A stretch of 64,000 nucleotides of DNA. Source: Heliocidaris erythrogramma. Lineage: Eukaryota > Echinodermata > Echinoidea > Camarodonta > Echinometridae. Within the stretch, counting starts at the first letter, position 1, and each line of letters starts with the position of its first letter. The translations under genes and the position numbers were made by a program. The DNA is taken from contig CM046873.1 in the NCBI GenBank assembly GCA_025617745.1, positions 28,967,410 to 29,031,409 of the forward strand, given 5' to 3'. Under the pieces are notes generated by a model. The model worked only from the letters and a program-made list of their open reading frames with translations. It did not search any database and was not told the origin of the DNA. Below are positions 26,101-38,000 of this stretch, one piece after another.

Positions 26101-29100
26101 TCAATTGTTTGCTTGCTTGTTTTTTTTAATTTACAGCAATGTCGAAGTCTCCGTCTACGACTAGTGGTTCCCCTGTGGGAACTAGACTAGCTTTGGGAGG
26201 GTTGGCTGCGAGAGGTTCCTCTCGCACCACCGTTATCTTCCCTGGAGCTTCGACTGTAGGTAAGTTAGGGCCTACTTCGTGTACGGCTCGCCCCGTTATG
26301 AGTTCGCCGTCTATTCTGACGACCAACTCATGCGGGATAAACCGAGAGAGTGAGTCCTGGAACATGGCCAATACCTCTCTCGAAGATAGAGACTTGTATA
26401 ACGGTGAGAGTGAGTGCCTAACACGCCCAATACCTCTCACTGATAAAACTGTGGGTACTACCCCGACCCACGGTTCGTCTCGCTCGAGCAACACTTCTCG
26501 CTCACTAGCCATAGATGTGTTCGCTCAGGGGTCGGCTCCTTTTGGCTCTCCGCACGCTTCTAATCCAAGCAAGGCGTGTAAGAGCGGTAAGAGCAAAAAG
26601 AGTCGTGATCTTCCTAAGCTGCCCGCTACAGGGCTTACTACGGAAGCGACGCCCGTTTCTAAGGGAAAAGGGAGCATTAAGCTTGCTCCCCTGCCCAAGA
26701 AACGTAAGCGTCAGAGTACTGCCCAGCCAGTAGGCGGGGCGGACTCTCTCCCCTCGACGTCGACCGAGTCCTCGTCGACTGTGTCAGGGGAAGCCAAGAA
26801 GAAGCGAGTTACCCCCCAAGGGGTGACTGCTTCTGAGTCGAGCGTCTCCCATGAACTTCTTAGTTATCTGAAGATCATTGTGGAGAGGAGTGGTTGGTTA
26901 GACTCTGGGTCTGTACCCCCCACCACGCATGACTCCAACCCCTCCCCCCTTGGGGGAAGGGGGGATACCTGCACCCGCCCCGGCCCGGATCCGGTTCGGA
27001 TATCGGATCCGGTTCGGATACCGGATCCGGTTCGGATACCGGATCCGGTTCGAATACCGGATCCGGTTCGAATACCGGATCCGGTTCGAATACCGGATCC
27101 GGTTCGAATACCGGATCCGGTTCGAATACCGGATCCGGTTCGAATACCGGATCCGGTTCGAATATCGGATCCGGTTCCGGATATCGGTTTTACCGGTTAT
27201 CCGGCTAGGAACACTGTGTTTCCCAGTGGTCTGGGATCCGGTTCCTTTGCTCAGGTATCCGGCTCAGTGCTGTTGAATTCCAACACACAAGAGTCTTGCC
27301 GCCCCTCTCGGGGCATCTCCAGACCACGTTCAGCTTTTGATCGTCCGGTCGGGGCTACTCCCATTCCAGCGGCGCTTGGTGCCCCGCCTGGGGAGGAATC
27401 TTGGGACTGTCTAAACCGCCCTTCTTGGGATCAGGCTTCTCAGTCGGGATTCTCGGAGGATGATGCTACTTCTCAGGCTGAGGTTACGCCCCAGACCTTT
27501 CGGTCCCTGGCGGTAGATACTCAAGCCCTGTTGGAGAAATATCTTCCCGACACTTATACACCGAGTCGGGTGGATTCGGGACAACAGTCTCTCCTTTTTA
27601 AAGGTGAGCGTCCCTCTAGGGGCATCCCTCTCACGGAGGATTTCAAGCAAGTTTATAATGACTTCACTTCCCAACCTCCTTCCCTTCTTGGTAAGGCTCG
27701 CCCCTTGGCCAGGGACTTCTCCTTCTCCCAACAAGACACTCTCGATTTTTTTGCGAGGAAATCTTGTTCCAGGGACCTCATTCATGTAGGTGGTAGGCTT
27801 GGTGTCAACTTCTTAAGTGCAGGTTACGTCAAAGCGGAGAGGTTCCCGGCGATGATGGAGTCTCATACCAGAACCGGCCTAAGGCTGACTGCCTACTTGG
27901 GCACGCTCCTTTCCCTTCGGGCTAGGAGCCAGGAGCTCCAGATGTCCGATTCGGACATTCTTTTGTTGAACGAAGCTCTCTTGTCTTTGACAGGCTCCCT
28001 GTGGTCGGAGCTGTCTGTGTCGGCAGCTCTAGCCACCAATGCTAGGAGGAAGCTTGCGCTTTCCTCTCTTGGCATTGCGGATGCGGACATCCCGGCCCTT
28101 CTGGCCAGTGTTCCCCATTCCGGTCAACACCTCTTTGGAGGTAAGGTTTCGGACGTGATTCAGCTGGAAGTTGATTCACGCAAGCAGGCGGCAGAGCTTT
28201 TGAAACGCCTTAAGTCCTCGGCTCCTAAGTCGCAGGCTCAGGCTAGCTTTCCTCCTCCTAGACCTAGGCGCGGTGGCTCTTCTGGTTATCAGCCCACTCG
28301 CGCGCCGCAAGGTCAGCCCAGTACTCCACGCACGCTTGGAGCCGGGGCGGAGCCGTCTCCCCGAGGTAGGGGGAGGCGCCGAGGTCGCGGCCGGGGCCGT
28401 GGTTCGGCCCAGGCCTCGCGGCGAGTTTGATGGTGCGTCCCGAGCGTTGGGGGAGAGGGTTGGAGGCCGTCTTCAGTACTTTCTTCCCGCCTGGGAAGAA
28501 ATTACAGACGACAAATTCGTGCTCTCCATTGTGCGAGGAGGCTTCTGCATAAAGCTCGCAGAGCCCCTCCCGCACGGAGCCATCCGCCGCAACCCTCCTT
28601 CTCTATCGCCCCCTTTTCTAGAACACATCTCCATCGAGATTCAAGAACTGCTGGAAAAGGGAGCGATCGAACGGGTAAGAGACCACCCCCATCTGTGTCT
28701 CTCCCCTATCTTCATAATCCCCAAACGCTCGGGGAAGCTCAGAATGATCTTGAATATGAAGGTCATAAATACCTTCATACCAAGAGAGCGTTTCCGCATG
28801 GAAACCTTGGCCTCGATTCTTCCGGCGATCAGACCGTCGGATGTGGCCATTTCGGTAGACTTGAAAGATGCCAACTTTCACGTACCAATACACCCTTCTT
28901 CAAGGGACCTCCTAGGTTTCGCCTTTCAAGGCGAAACTTTCCGGTTCAAGGCCATGCCTTTCGGCCTGAAACCGGCTCCTCGAGTTTTTACTCGAGTAGT
29001 CTCTGCCCTAGCCGCTTTCCTCAGGTATCGCGGTCTGAGACTGTTCACTTACCTGGACGACTGGCTCCTGGTGGCGAGCTCTGTGTCCGTCCTTCAGTCT

Positions 29101-32029
29101 CACATGGACCTACTTCTCCGTACTACACAAGAAGTAGGATTCATAGTCAACTGGGACAAGTCGGAGTTGACTCCTACCCGCAGACCCATTTACCTGGGTG
29201 CGGAAATAGACATCGTGAACCAACTTGCCCGCCCAAGTCGGGAGAGAGTTCAGGCAATTGTCTTACTAGCTCGATCTCTTCGTCTCTTACGTCGAGTTCG
29301 GGCAGGCCGATGGCTCCAGTTCTTGGGCCACTTATCGAGCCTTGTGGATGTCCTCAAAGACTGTCGGCTTCATATGAGGCCCTTCCAACTTCATCTTCTG
29401 AAGTTTTTCAAGCCCAGTGTAGACTCGCTCAAGGTGTGGATTCCTCTCACCGAGGAAATCAAACGCCTGCTTATTCCCTGGTCGAAAGAGTCGTTCCTTC
29501 TTCAAGGCAAGTCTCTCCGCACGCCCCTTCCGTCTATCACCATCTCGACGGATGCTTCCCTACTGGGGTGGGGCGGCCATTGTTCGGACCAGGTGGTCTC
29601 GGGGGACTGGTCACACCTGTGCACCTTGCCCCACATCAATGTGTTGGAATTGATGGCAGTCTTCATGTCTCTCCGCCATTTCGAGAACATGATTGTAGGT
29701 CGCTCCGTCCTGATTTTGACGGACAACACCACTGTTGCTGCCTACATCAACAGACAGGGCGGGACTCGTTCCACTACCCTGAACGATCTCACCGCCAAAC
29801 TTTGGAAGTGGTGTCGGTCGCACCGAGTGATTCCGATCGCCTCCTATGTTCCCGGGCGGGACAATCTGATTGCAGATTTTCTGTCCCGGGGCATGTGTCT
29901 CCCCTCCGAGTGGTCACTGAATCAAGAGGTCTTCGACTACCTCAGTTCAGTCTGCGCCCCTCTGGAGATAGATCTGTTTGCGACAGCCCTCAATCATCGC
30001 CTCCCGAGATATTGCTCTCGAGTGCGAGATCCGGAAGCTTGGGCCCTCGATGCGTTCTCCCTTCAGTGGAAGAACTTCCGGGGTTACGCCTTTCCGCCGG
30101 TCTCCTTAGTTCCTCAGGTCCTGAGGAAGATTCAGGAGGATCAGGCGTGGGTCCTGCTCATAGCACCTTGCTGGCCGAGGAGACCTTGGTTTCCTCTTCT
30201 TCTGTCTCTGCTGGACGGTCGGCCTCTCTCCCTTCCCCGGAGAGCAGACCTATTAGCTCAGCCCCTATCGGGGATCCTCCACCATCGCCCGGCGGCTCTA
30301 CATTTGACCGCCTGGCCTCTATCGGGGAGGATGCGAGGACGGCAGGACTCTCCGAGAGAGCCTCCCAGTTCATAGTCCAGAGCAGAAGAGATTCTACCCG
30401 AGCTGTTTACAACTCGAGGTTAGAAGCCTTCCATGCTTGGTGTGGGGAGAAGGGATTTTCTTCCCGTTCTGCCCCAGTGGGTGCTATTGCGGATTTCCTT
30501 ATCGCCCTTTTCGATAAGGGCAGGTCCCTCTCTACCATCCGTGGTTACCGGTCTGCTATTGCAGCGATTCACCTTGGTTTTTCTGATGGTTCGGGAGTTT
30601 CTAACTCTCCCTTCTTGACTCATTTGCTGAGGTCGTTCTTTTTGAAACGGCCAGCAAATCGCCAACTGACTCCTGCGTGGAGCCTTCCCTTGGTTTTGGA
30701 CGCCTTGGCCAAACCGCCCTTTGAGCCGTTGTGCAAAGCGTCGTTACACCATCTGTCGATCAAGACTGCCTTTCTTGTCGCTATCGCTTCGGGCAGAGGA
30801 GAAGCACTATTCAGGCTCTCTCTACGGCGCCCGGGCATGTCAGATGGGAAAGGCAGGGTGTACGTCTTGTCCCCCGACCTTCGTTTATTGCGAAGAATCA
30901 GACGGATTCTTCTGGCTCAATCGAAGTGTTCTTGAGTCCTCTATCAGATTTCTCTTCTGTCAAGGAGGATAAGTCTTGGTGCCCTGTTCGGGCTCTCAAA
31001 TGGTACTTGGATAGGACTAAGGTTTTTCGTAAGGATGATCAGCTCTTTCTCATTTCTCGTCACCCTTATTCCCCAGCATCACGGGAGACTATCTCCCGGT
31101 GGATTGTCGAGGCTATCCAAGCTGCGGGTTCGGAGGCTCTCCTGTCTGAGAATCCTCCAAGAGCGCATGATACTAGGAGTGTTGCTACCTCCTGGGCGCT
31201 GTTTCAGGGTCTTCCTTTGGAAGACATTTTGAGGGCCGCCTTTTGGCGTTCCCCTACTTCCTTCACATCCTTCTATCTTAAGGATGTTCCTTCGGGTGAG
31301 GTTAGATTTGCAACCTCTGGGTTGAGAGCTGCTTCGTCGTCCCTTTCTGCCCCGCGTTAGTTCCTCCCGTCCTGGGACATGCCACCCGGGTTTTTATCCG
31401 TGCTATTCTAGCAAATAGGTAGATACATCGATTTATTGCTGTAAATCAAGAAAATTATATCTAATTTTGTTATTTACTAGATAAATCTATGTATCTACCT
31501 ATGTCCCTCCCTCCGGCCCCTCTCCTTGTCTGACATCATGTCCTAGATCTGTCTCTGACTGCTCGGAAGAGGAAGAGTATGGCGGTGGCGCGATTGGATT
31601 GGTGGACGGGGAGTACGCGCGCGCGGGCAGAGGCTGCGCGTTTAAGACTTAGTTTTTCTCGAATGACGGCATAGTTTAGGAAACTAGCAAATAGGTAGAT
31701 ACATAGATTTATCTAGTAAATAACAAAATTAGATATAATTTTCTTGTTTTAGTGCACAACAGATTGGAGAGTTGTCCCCCAATACATTGAGTTTACAATG
31801 ATAAAATTTGGGCTTGACAGGGGTTAGAACTTTTGAGTTTATCAATCAAAAGTGTCAAATGTTATTTTTATTACCTATACAATCGGAACCGAGTAAAATA
31901 TATCATAACTACTTATTTTAATATGGCGACGTCTATGTAATGCAGAGAGACCTCATTTATTTATATATATTTATACATATACATATATAGCGAGAGAGGT
32001 GTGGATGTGTGTTCCATCATTCTCTGTTC

Positions 32030-32060
<31 letters not shown>

Positions 32061-35000
32061 GCATTATTTGTAAGGAAATAACATATACAACAGCTTTGGC
32101 AAATCTCGTGGAAATAAATACAAGTGAAAGAAATTGCGAGAATAACGTTGCGTAGCTCAATCAAAGTTCCCCAGAGCTGTCCTCCCTTTTTGAAATTTTT
32201 TGCAAAGGCTGAAAAAATGTCTCCGCCGGGAATCGAACCCTGGTCGCTTTACACACGCGCAACAACAAAAACAAAAGTGAAAGGGTGGGTTTTGTCAGTT
32301 AAGGCGCGGATGTCAAATTTGCCAAAAATCGGGAAAAGGGGGATCTTTGTGGAGTTTGTCATTACGCGTTTATGGTATCTTTTCCCCAGAGCCTAGAATT
32401 GCATGGTTTAGGGGTATATTATAGGGGTTACACTTGTTTAAGGGGTTTAACCTTTCAAGAAAGCACGCGAAAATACTTGAATCGGGTGTAAACCTGTGGT
32501 CGCGCGTGTGTATATACAACAATAAAAGAAAGGCTGTTGGGGTTTTTGGGGGGTTAAATTTTACATAACAGAATACCAGGAAAATGTTCAATTTTATTTC
32601 CCAAACGGATATCCATTCGCTGCTTAAACAAGTGCCGTACTTGGAACCAATAAAGTCATTTAATTTCTTGACCCTTTCTTGAAATATGTACAATATGGAA
32701 CATTGGATTTGAAAACAATTTTAATGATAAAACATAGACAAGGTATGTTCACACCGTTTAGGTTTCGGACTAAATAAACCCAGGTGTTCCATAATACCAA
32801 TGCTTTTACTATAATATTTAGGCTAATGTTTCACTCTCAATGACCATGTAATTTTATCTCATTGCGTGTAACTTGCTCAGTCATTGAATTGTTTATTGTT
32901 TACGAGAAAACAACACGAGCAAAATGTGTTATACACATGTCTATCTAACACGAAAGTCTATCTAACATGAAAGAGTGGACCAATTAACATTTATGGTTAT
33001 TTTTGTGTCTCATAATAACATCACAATCTCTCTCCGGAGGTAGATGGATATACAGATCAACAGCTTGCTGGGCATCCGTTGCTATCTCCAGGGAACGAGA
33101 TGTTATCTCGAGGGAACGAGATAATATCTCGAGGGAACGAAATATTATCTCGAGGGAACGAGATTAATATCTCGAGGGAACGAGTTATTATCTCGAGGGT
33201 ACGAGATAATATCTCGAGGGAACGAGATAATATCTCGAGGGAACGAGATAATATCTCAAAAAAAAAGATTTTCCCCATGTCCCTTCCCGGGCTCCGTATA
33301 TACCAGATATCTTTCTCATGCTTTTATTATTTTTTTGTATCTTTTTGCCTCTAACGGAGATTCTTCTAGGATCAGGCCCCTTTTGACTCCATTTTACTCC
33401 ATTGGCTCGCTATTATTGGATAAGCAGTTTTCAGCAGCTTGTTTTCCATTTTTATATATCTAAAGAAAAAATTCTAGATGCATTTTGATATTCAGACAGC
33501 TAAATAATTACATAAATATAACATTTCTAATTTAACAGAGGAAACAAAGAAGTTTCTCATGCTGGTGACCAGTCTGATGCTGATACAAACACGATTGCTG
33601 AAGAACTCTCCCTAGAAGGGTACTATGACTTGGGAGTGGCTCTTGGTATCACCATGCAACAGCTGGATGCAATCGAGTACCAGAGGTTCAGAGACAGACA
33701 GCAGGCCATCAAAGACATGCTTGTGAGATGGAGGCAAAGACAGGGAACAAACCGGAACGCAAAGGACCAGCTTCTGTCACTTACTGAATCTACAGACACT
33801 ACAGTCGAACAAGTGGAGCTGTCAGGTTAGACCGTAGGATCACGCGCATGATTTCCTAGGGAGAGGAGTTGATAGTTCTTGCCCGAATTTAAACTTTGCA
33901 GCTTTTAGATTTTGCGAGCGAGCAAAGACTTTGACATATTTCCTTCAGTGTAAATGAATTTCTGTCATAAAGATGTTTATACCACCTTGGTCCCGAAGAC
34001 AAGGTTCTTCTAACATTGTTAATTTCAAGAGAAATTGTGGGCTGCATTCCCCACCAACCGAAAGAGAGAGATTTATGATAATGATAATGACTTGAACGTG
34101 AACTAAAAGGACAGAATTAAGTAAGGGGTAATTTAACGCTGACTTAAAATATTATGCGTAATGTATACAACGAGACCAGGAAATTCTTTACCAGACGAGC
34201 TCTTGAATGAATATAGATTAACTTAAAATGCATTTCGATCACCACTTACACATTATAAGAAAATTCATTAAGTGAGTAGGCCTATATAGGACGAGATCCA
34301 ATTCATCAATTGTTATAATCTTATTCTAAATACACTTTTCTCGTTTCACTGCATCATTGTCCATTTGCCTGCCGTTGATAAGACATGTCTACGTTGAGGT
34401 AAGATTAATTCCATTTTCTACAATATTAATCAAAATTGCATATTTATCATCATTCAAATGGGAAAATTTAAAAAGTGGCAAAGGCAGAGTAGGTACAGAT
34501 GGGGACGAGAATATAAGAAGATATAAGAGAAATAGAAAAAGGGCGACATGAATTGAGGAAATAGAAAGATACATTATGGGGCGGCTGTTGAGATTCTTGG
34601 AGTAGGCCTATAATAGTAGCAAGGTGATCACAATGCTGATAACAACAATGATATAAATAAATAATTACATGAATTATTTTATTCAGAGAAAATTTCCATT
34701 TGATAAGTGACCAAAATGATTCCTTCAATATTATGAAACCTGCACAACGGGTTTCATAACATGGACGGAACAAACTGTATGAAGAGTATGAAGTGTTTTT
34801 ACGACCCCAAACTCCCCGAGTAGACCTTCTCTGTATCAGGGTTTCAAGGTTTCTTTTATTTTCCACATGATTCCTTTCAATGTTTTACATATATAAAAAT
34901 TGGTATAATATCAAACAAGTTTACGATAAGAAATGTTTACATAAATGGAAAAAATTTAAGTACAGTAATTACATATAATAAACAATATTATACTATCATA

Positions 35001-38000
35001 ATTTCGGTAATATTAGGCATAGTAAAGAAACAAAATTGGAGGAGTCTATTAAAAAGCACAGCTTGTATTTTATAGACCCCTTTGTGAGAAAATAAATATT
35101 TCCAAATGCTCTGAGTATATGGAAATAATTACTAAATATATATACTTTACACTATCCCACTATCGTACAAACGCATACAGAACAGTGGGCTTATAATTAT
35201 ATTCTGCTAGAACCATGGTTTCCACTCGGTATGATGTGGCAATGTAGATAAAAATCTAGTGCAGTGGCATATCTGGACACACACAAGTACACTCTCCAGT
35301 TAGGAAAGATATTACTCTTTAACGCAAAGCATGATTTCATTGATATGCAGTGAGATACCTGATAAGACCTTGGTGGCAATCGCCCGTCAGATCAAGCCTG
35401 AGAAATTCTTTCAGATTGGCGAGAAGCTTGGATTCGATCACACAGAGCTACGACATATGGAATATCGGACGCTGTCAGAAAGGAAAGAGGCGAATGTCCA
35501 AATGCTGACGATGTGGAAAACGGCTCAATCATCCATATCCAAAGGAATTCAGACATTAAAGCGTGTATGGAAGTCTGTCCACTCCGCACAAAAGACAGAG
35601 AAATCTGAGGGTATAAATGTTTATTCTTTATCAATAGCTATAATAATGTATTGAGATCGATAACTAAAAAATGAATATTTATAGCTTTTTTTTGTCGAAC
35701 GGATTAAATTCCTTTTAGAGGTAGAACAAGGCCGAAACAACAATAACTGATAATGTTTTCTCGCTCTCTGACAAAAGAATCATGGTTATAATCCATGTGA
35801 AGACTTTTTGGATAACTAGAACTAACTGCTCCTATAGGCGATTCCTACACTATTTATTTTTGTTTTGTTTTAGATGACGAAAGCTTGAATGACTTTGAGG
35901 CGATGTCTGCACCAACGTATGTAGAAATGAACGAGTCTACAGAGCCTGGAGATTCTGAGCATTTGGAGATCATTAGAACTTCAGATCTAGGCAAGTGTCA
36001 CAACTGATGTGAATTATCTTCTTCTTTTTTTTTAATGTGAATTATCTTAGCTTTATTCCACTACATATATAAGGTCAGAGGATGAGCGGAAAATTACAAA
36101 CGAGTCCTCAAAAATTACACCTTAAACGAAATAGATCTTCTTTTAAAGTAAAAACACGTCAGTCAGTTAATCTGACTTTTCTTAAGCAATATCCCCATTC
36201 ATTGTGTTTCAGTAAAAATATTTTTTTCGCTTTGCTCGTTAGACAACTTTTGCAAGTTTGTCGGTTATTTTGGTCCAGCACATTCATCTTCTATTCAAAA
36301 TTATCTAGCGACGCTCTTGACAGTGTCATCCCTACGCACACTTTCACACATAAACCGAGTTGAGAATGATAATACATAAACTCCATATTCTGCATAATTA
36401 CTTTAGACCCGGACCTCATTGGTAGTCGAGTTGCGCCGGCAGAGTCTATGGACCGATGTGGAGGTAAACCTGGTCCGGAGGAGCTTTGCAGCGTCGCTCT
36501 TCCATTCCAAAGCTTGTCGTTGATGTGGGAACTGGGGAAGGCTCTGCGTCTGCATGATGACGTCATTGCTGAATTTCTCGAGCTACCCAATCCAAGAGTT
36601 CTGAAGAAGATTGCACGACAGCTCTTTAACAGCTGGTGGAATAGTGTAGAAAGCGAAGACAGGGACGATCTGATGACAGTGATTCTACTGGAATACAACA
36701 TTCAGGACAGTAATGCAGGTTCGTAAGTTGTTCACAAGACCACAATAACATTTTAAAAATACACATATCCTTTTGTGTATTTTTATAGTGTAAAACATTT
36801 GGCTGCTTGCTTTTTATATTCAGATCATTACTCTTAAAGTTAATGACCTTAACGTAATTGAATTCATATGCTTTTAGTAGACGTCAAATTTGATATGTCT
36901 ATTTTCTTTAATATGAATTAATCAATATGTACATGCATATTTGAGAAATGTACAGTTTTACGTTTCTGTGTTGATTATCAGTTCCTCGGATTATTGCCTT
37001 CCTGATATTCAAATTTATTGTTGCGTTGCATTGTAAAAACTCTCGTATCCCGACAGTTAGTTGATATGACTGACCTGGGTTCCTTGTCATTGTTTTACTT
37101 GCATAGGCCGGGAGGAAATCTGCAAACAAATTTGCACAAAAGCAGACTTGCTCCAGCTGTCTCATCGTCTCAACATAGGGACTACTGACGTCATGCATGC
37201 CATATGCACTACTACTCAATACTCTTACTCTCACTTGGTACGGGGTAGCGTTCTTCAGATGCTTGAAGGATGGGTGCGAAAAGAAGGTACGAGAGAAAGA
37301 CTTCTGGAGGTTACTCGGTCTTTCCGTCTCAACGATGCAGCTGGCAAAATAGCAACAGGTGAAATATGTGTATTCTATGTTTTGATGTAATATGTTTTGT
37401 AATTATATGTTTCATTCTATATTCTGTTAAGTCATGCATAACCTGAACTTGTATTTCTCTTGGTTTTTCACGAAGAAAATTTTTTTTAAAAATGAACAGC
37501 TTTAACGTAAACAATTATGTAATACTCCTATTAGTTTTGTTTAGAAGTTACATGCTAACAGCATGCTCGAAGTCTCAAGATTTGGATTCCTATTTTATAT
37601 CTTTACAGCCATGGAGGACCATCCAGGCTTCGGGAATCTACTTTCCCATAGCACCATTGATCACATGGGTGGAAAGCTGAAGCTAGAGGAGCTGGGTATC
37701 AGGATTTCTATTCCCTCAGGAGCTATACCTAAAGGAATGAGATCTGTAGTTACCCTTAAGGTACCTAGCCATTGCAGTGATAGGATTCCCCTTCAAGAGG
37801 GAGAGGTGCTGATTACTCCGGTCGTAGAGTGCTCTCTACCTCACGAACTTCTCAAACCTGCCACGGTAGTGCTTCCTCACTGCATACATCCACAGCAACA
37901 TGACATTATTTCAAGTACTATCTTGCACACCAAAACAGGACCAGGTACAAATATATCTTACTATTCTAGGTGCAAAACATTCGTCTGCATATACCTGTCT

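Larger units (their letters stand above)
25557..31745 (+). mobile_element. DIRS-type tyrosine-recombinase retrotransposon, nearly complete
   Basis: The element has inverted terminal repeats of 140 bp (25576-25715 and 31565-31704), different outer extensions (19 nt left, 41 nt right) and an internal complementary region at 31408-31502 that is complementary to both outer ends in the order needed for circle formation. Between them lie a gag-like frame, an overlapping RT-RNase H frame and a tyrosine recombinase. This is the full DIRS1 layout. The recombinase has a one-base frameshift, so this copy is probably not autonomous. It sits in gene A intron 9, in the same orientation as the gene. Confidence 0.9.

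Noticed and set aside
28695-30935. 746-codon frame overlapping the DIRS reverse transcriptase
   Set aside because: Only its last 220 codons are real (recombinase N-terminus); the rest is an accidental open frame in GC-rich RT sequence.
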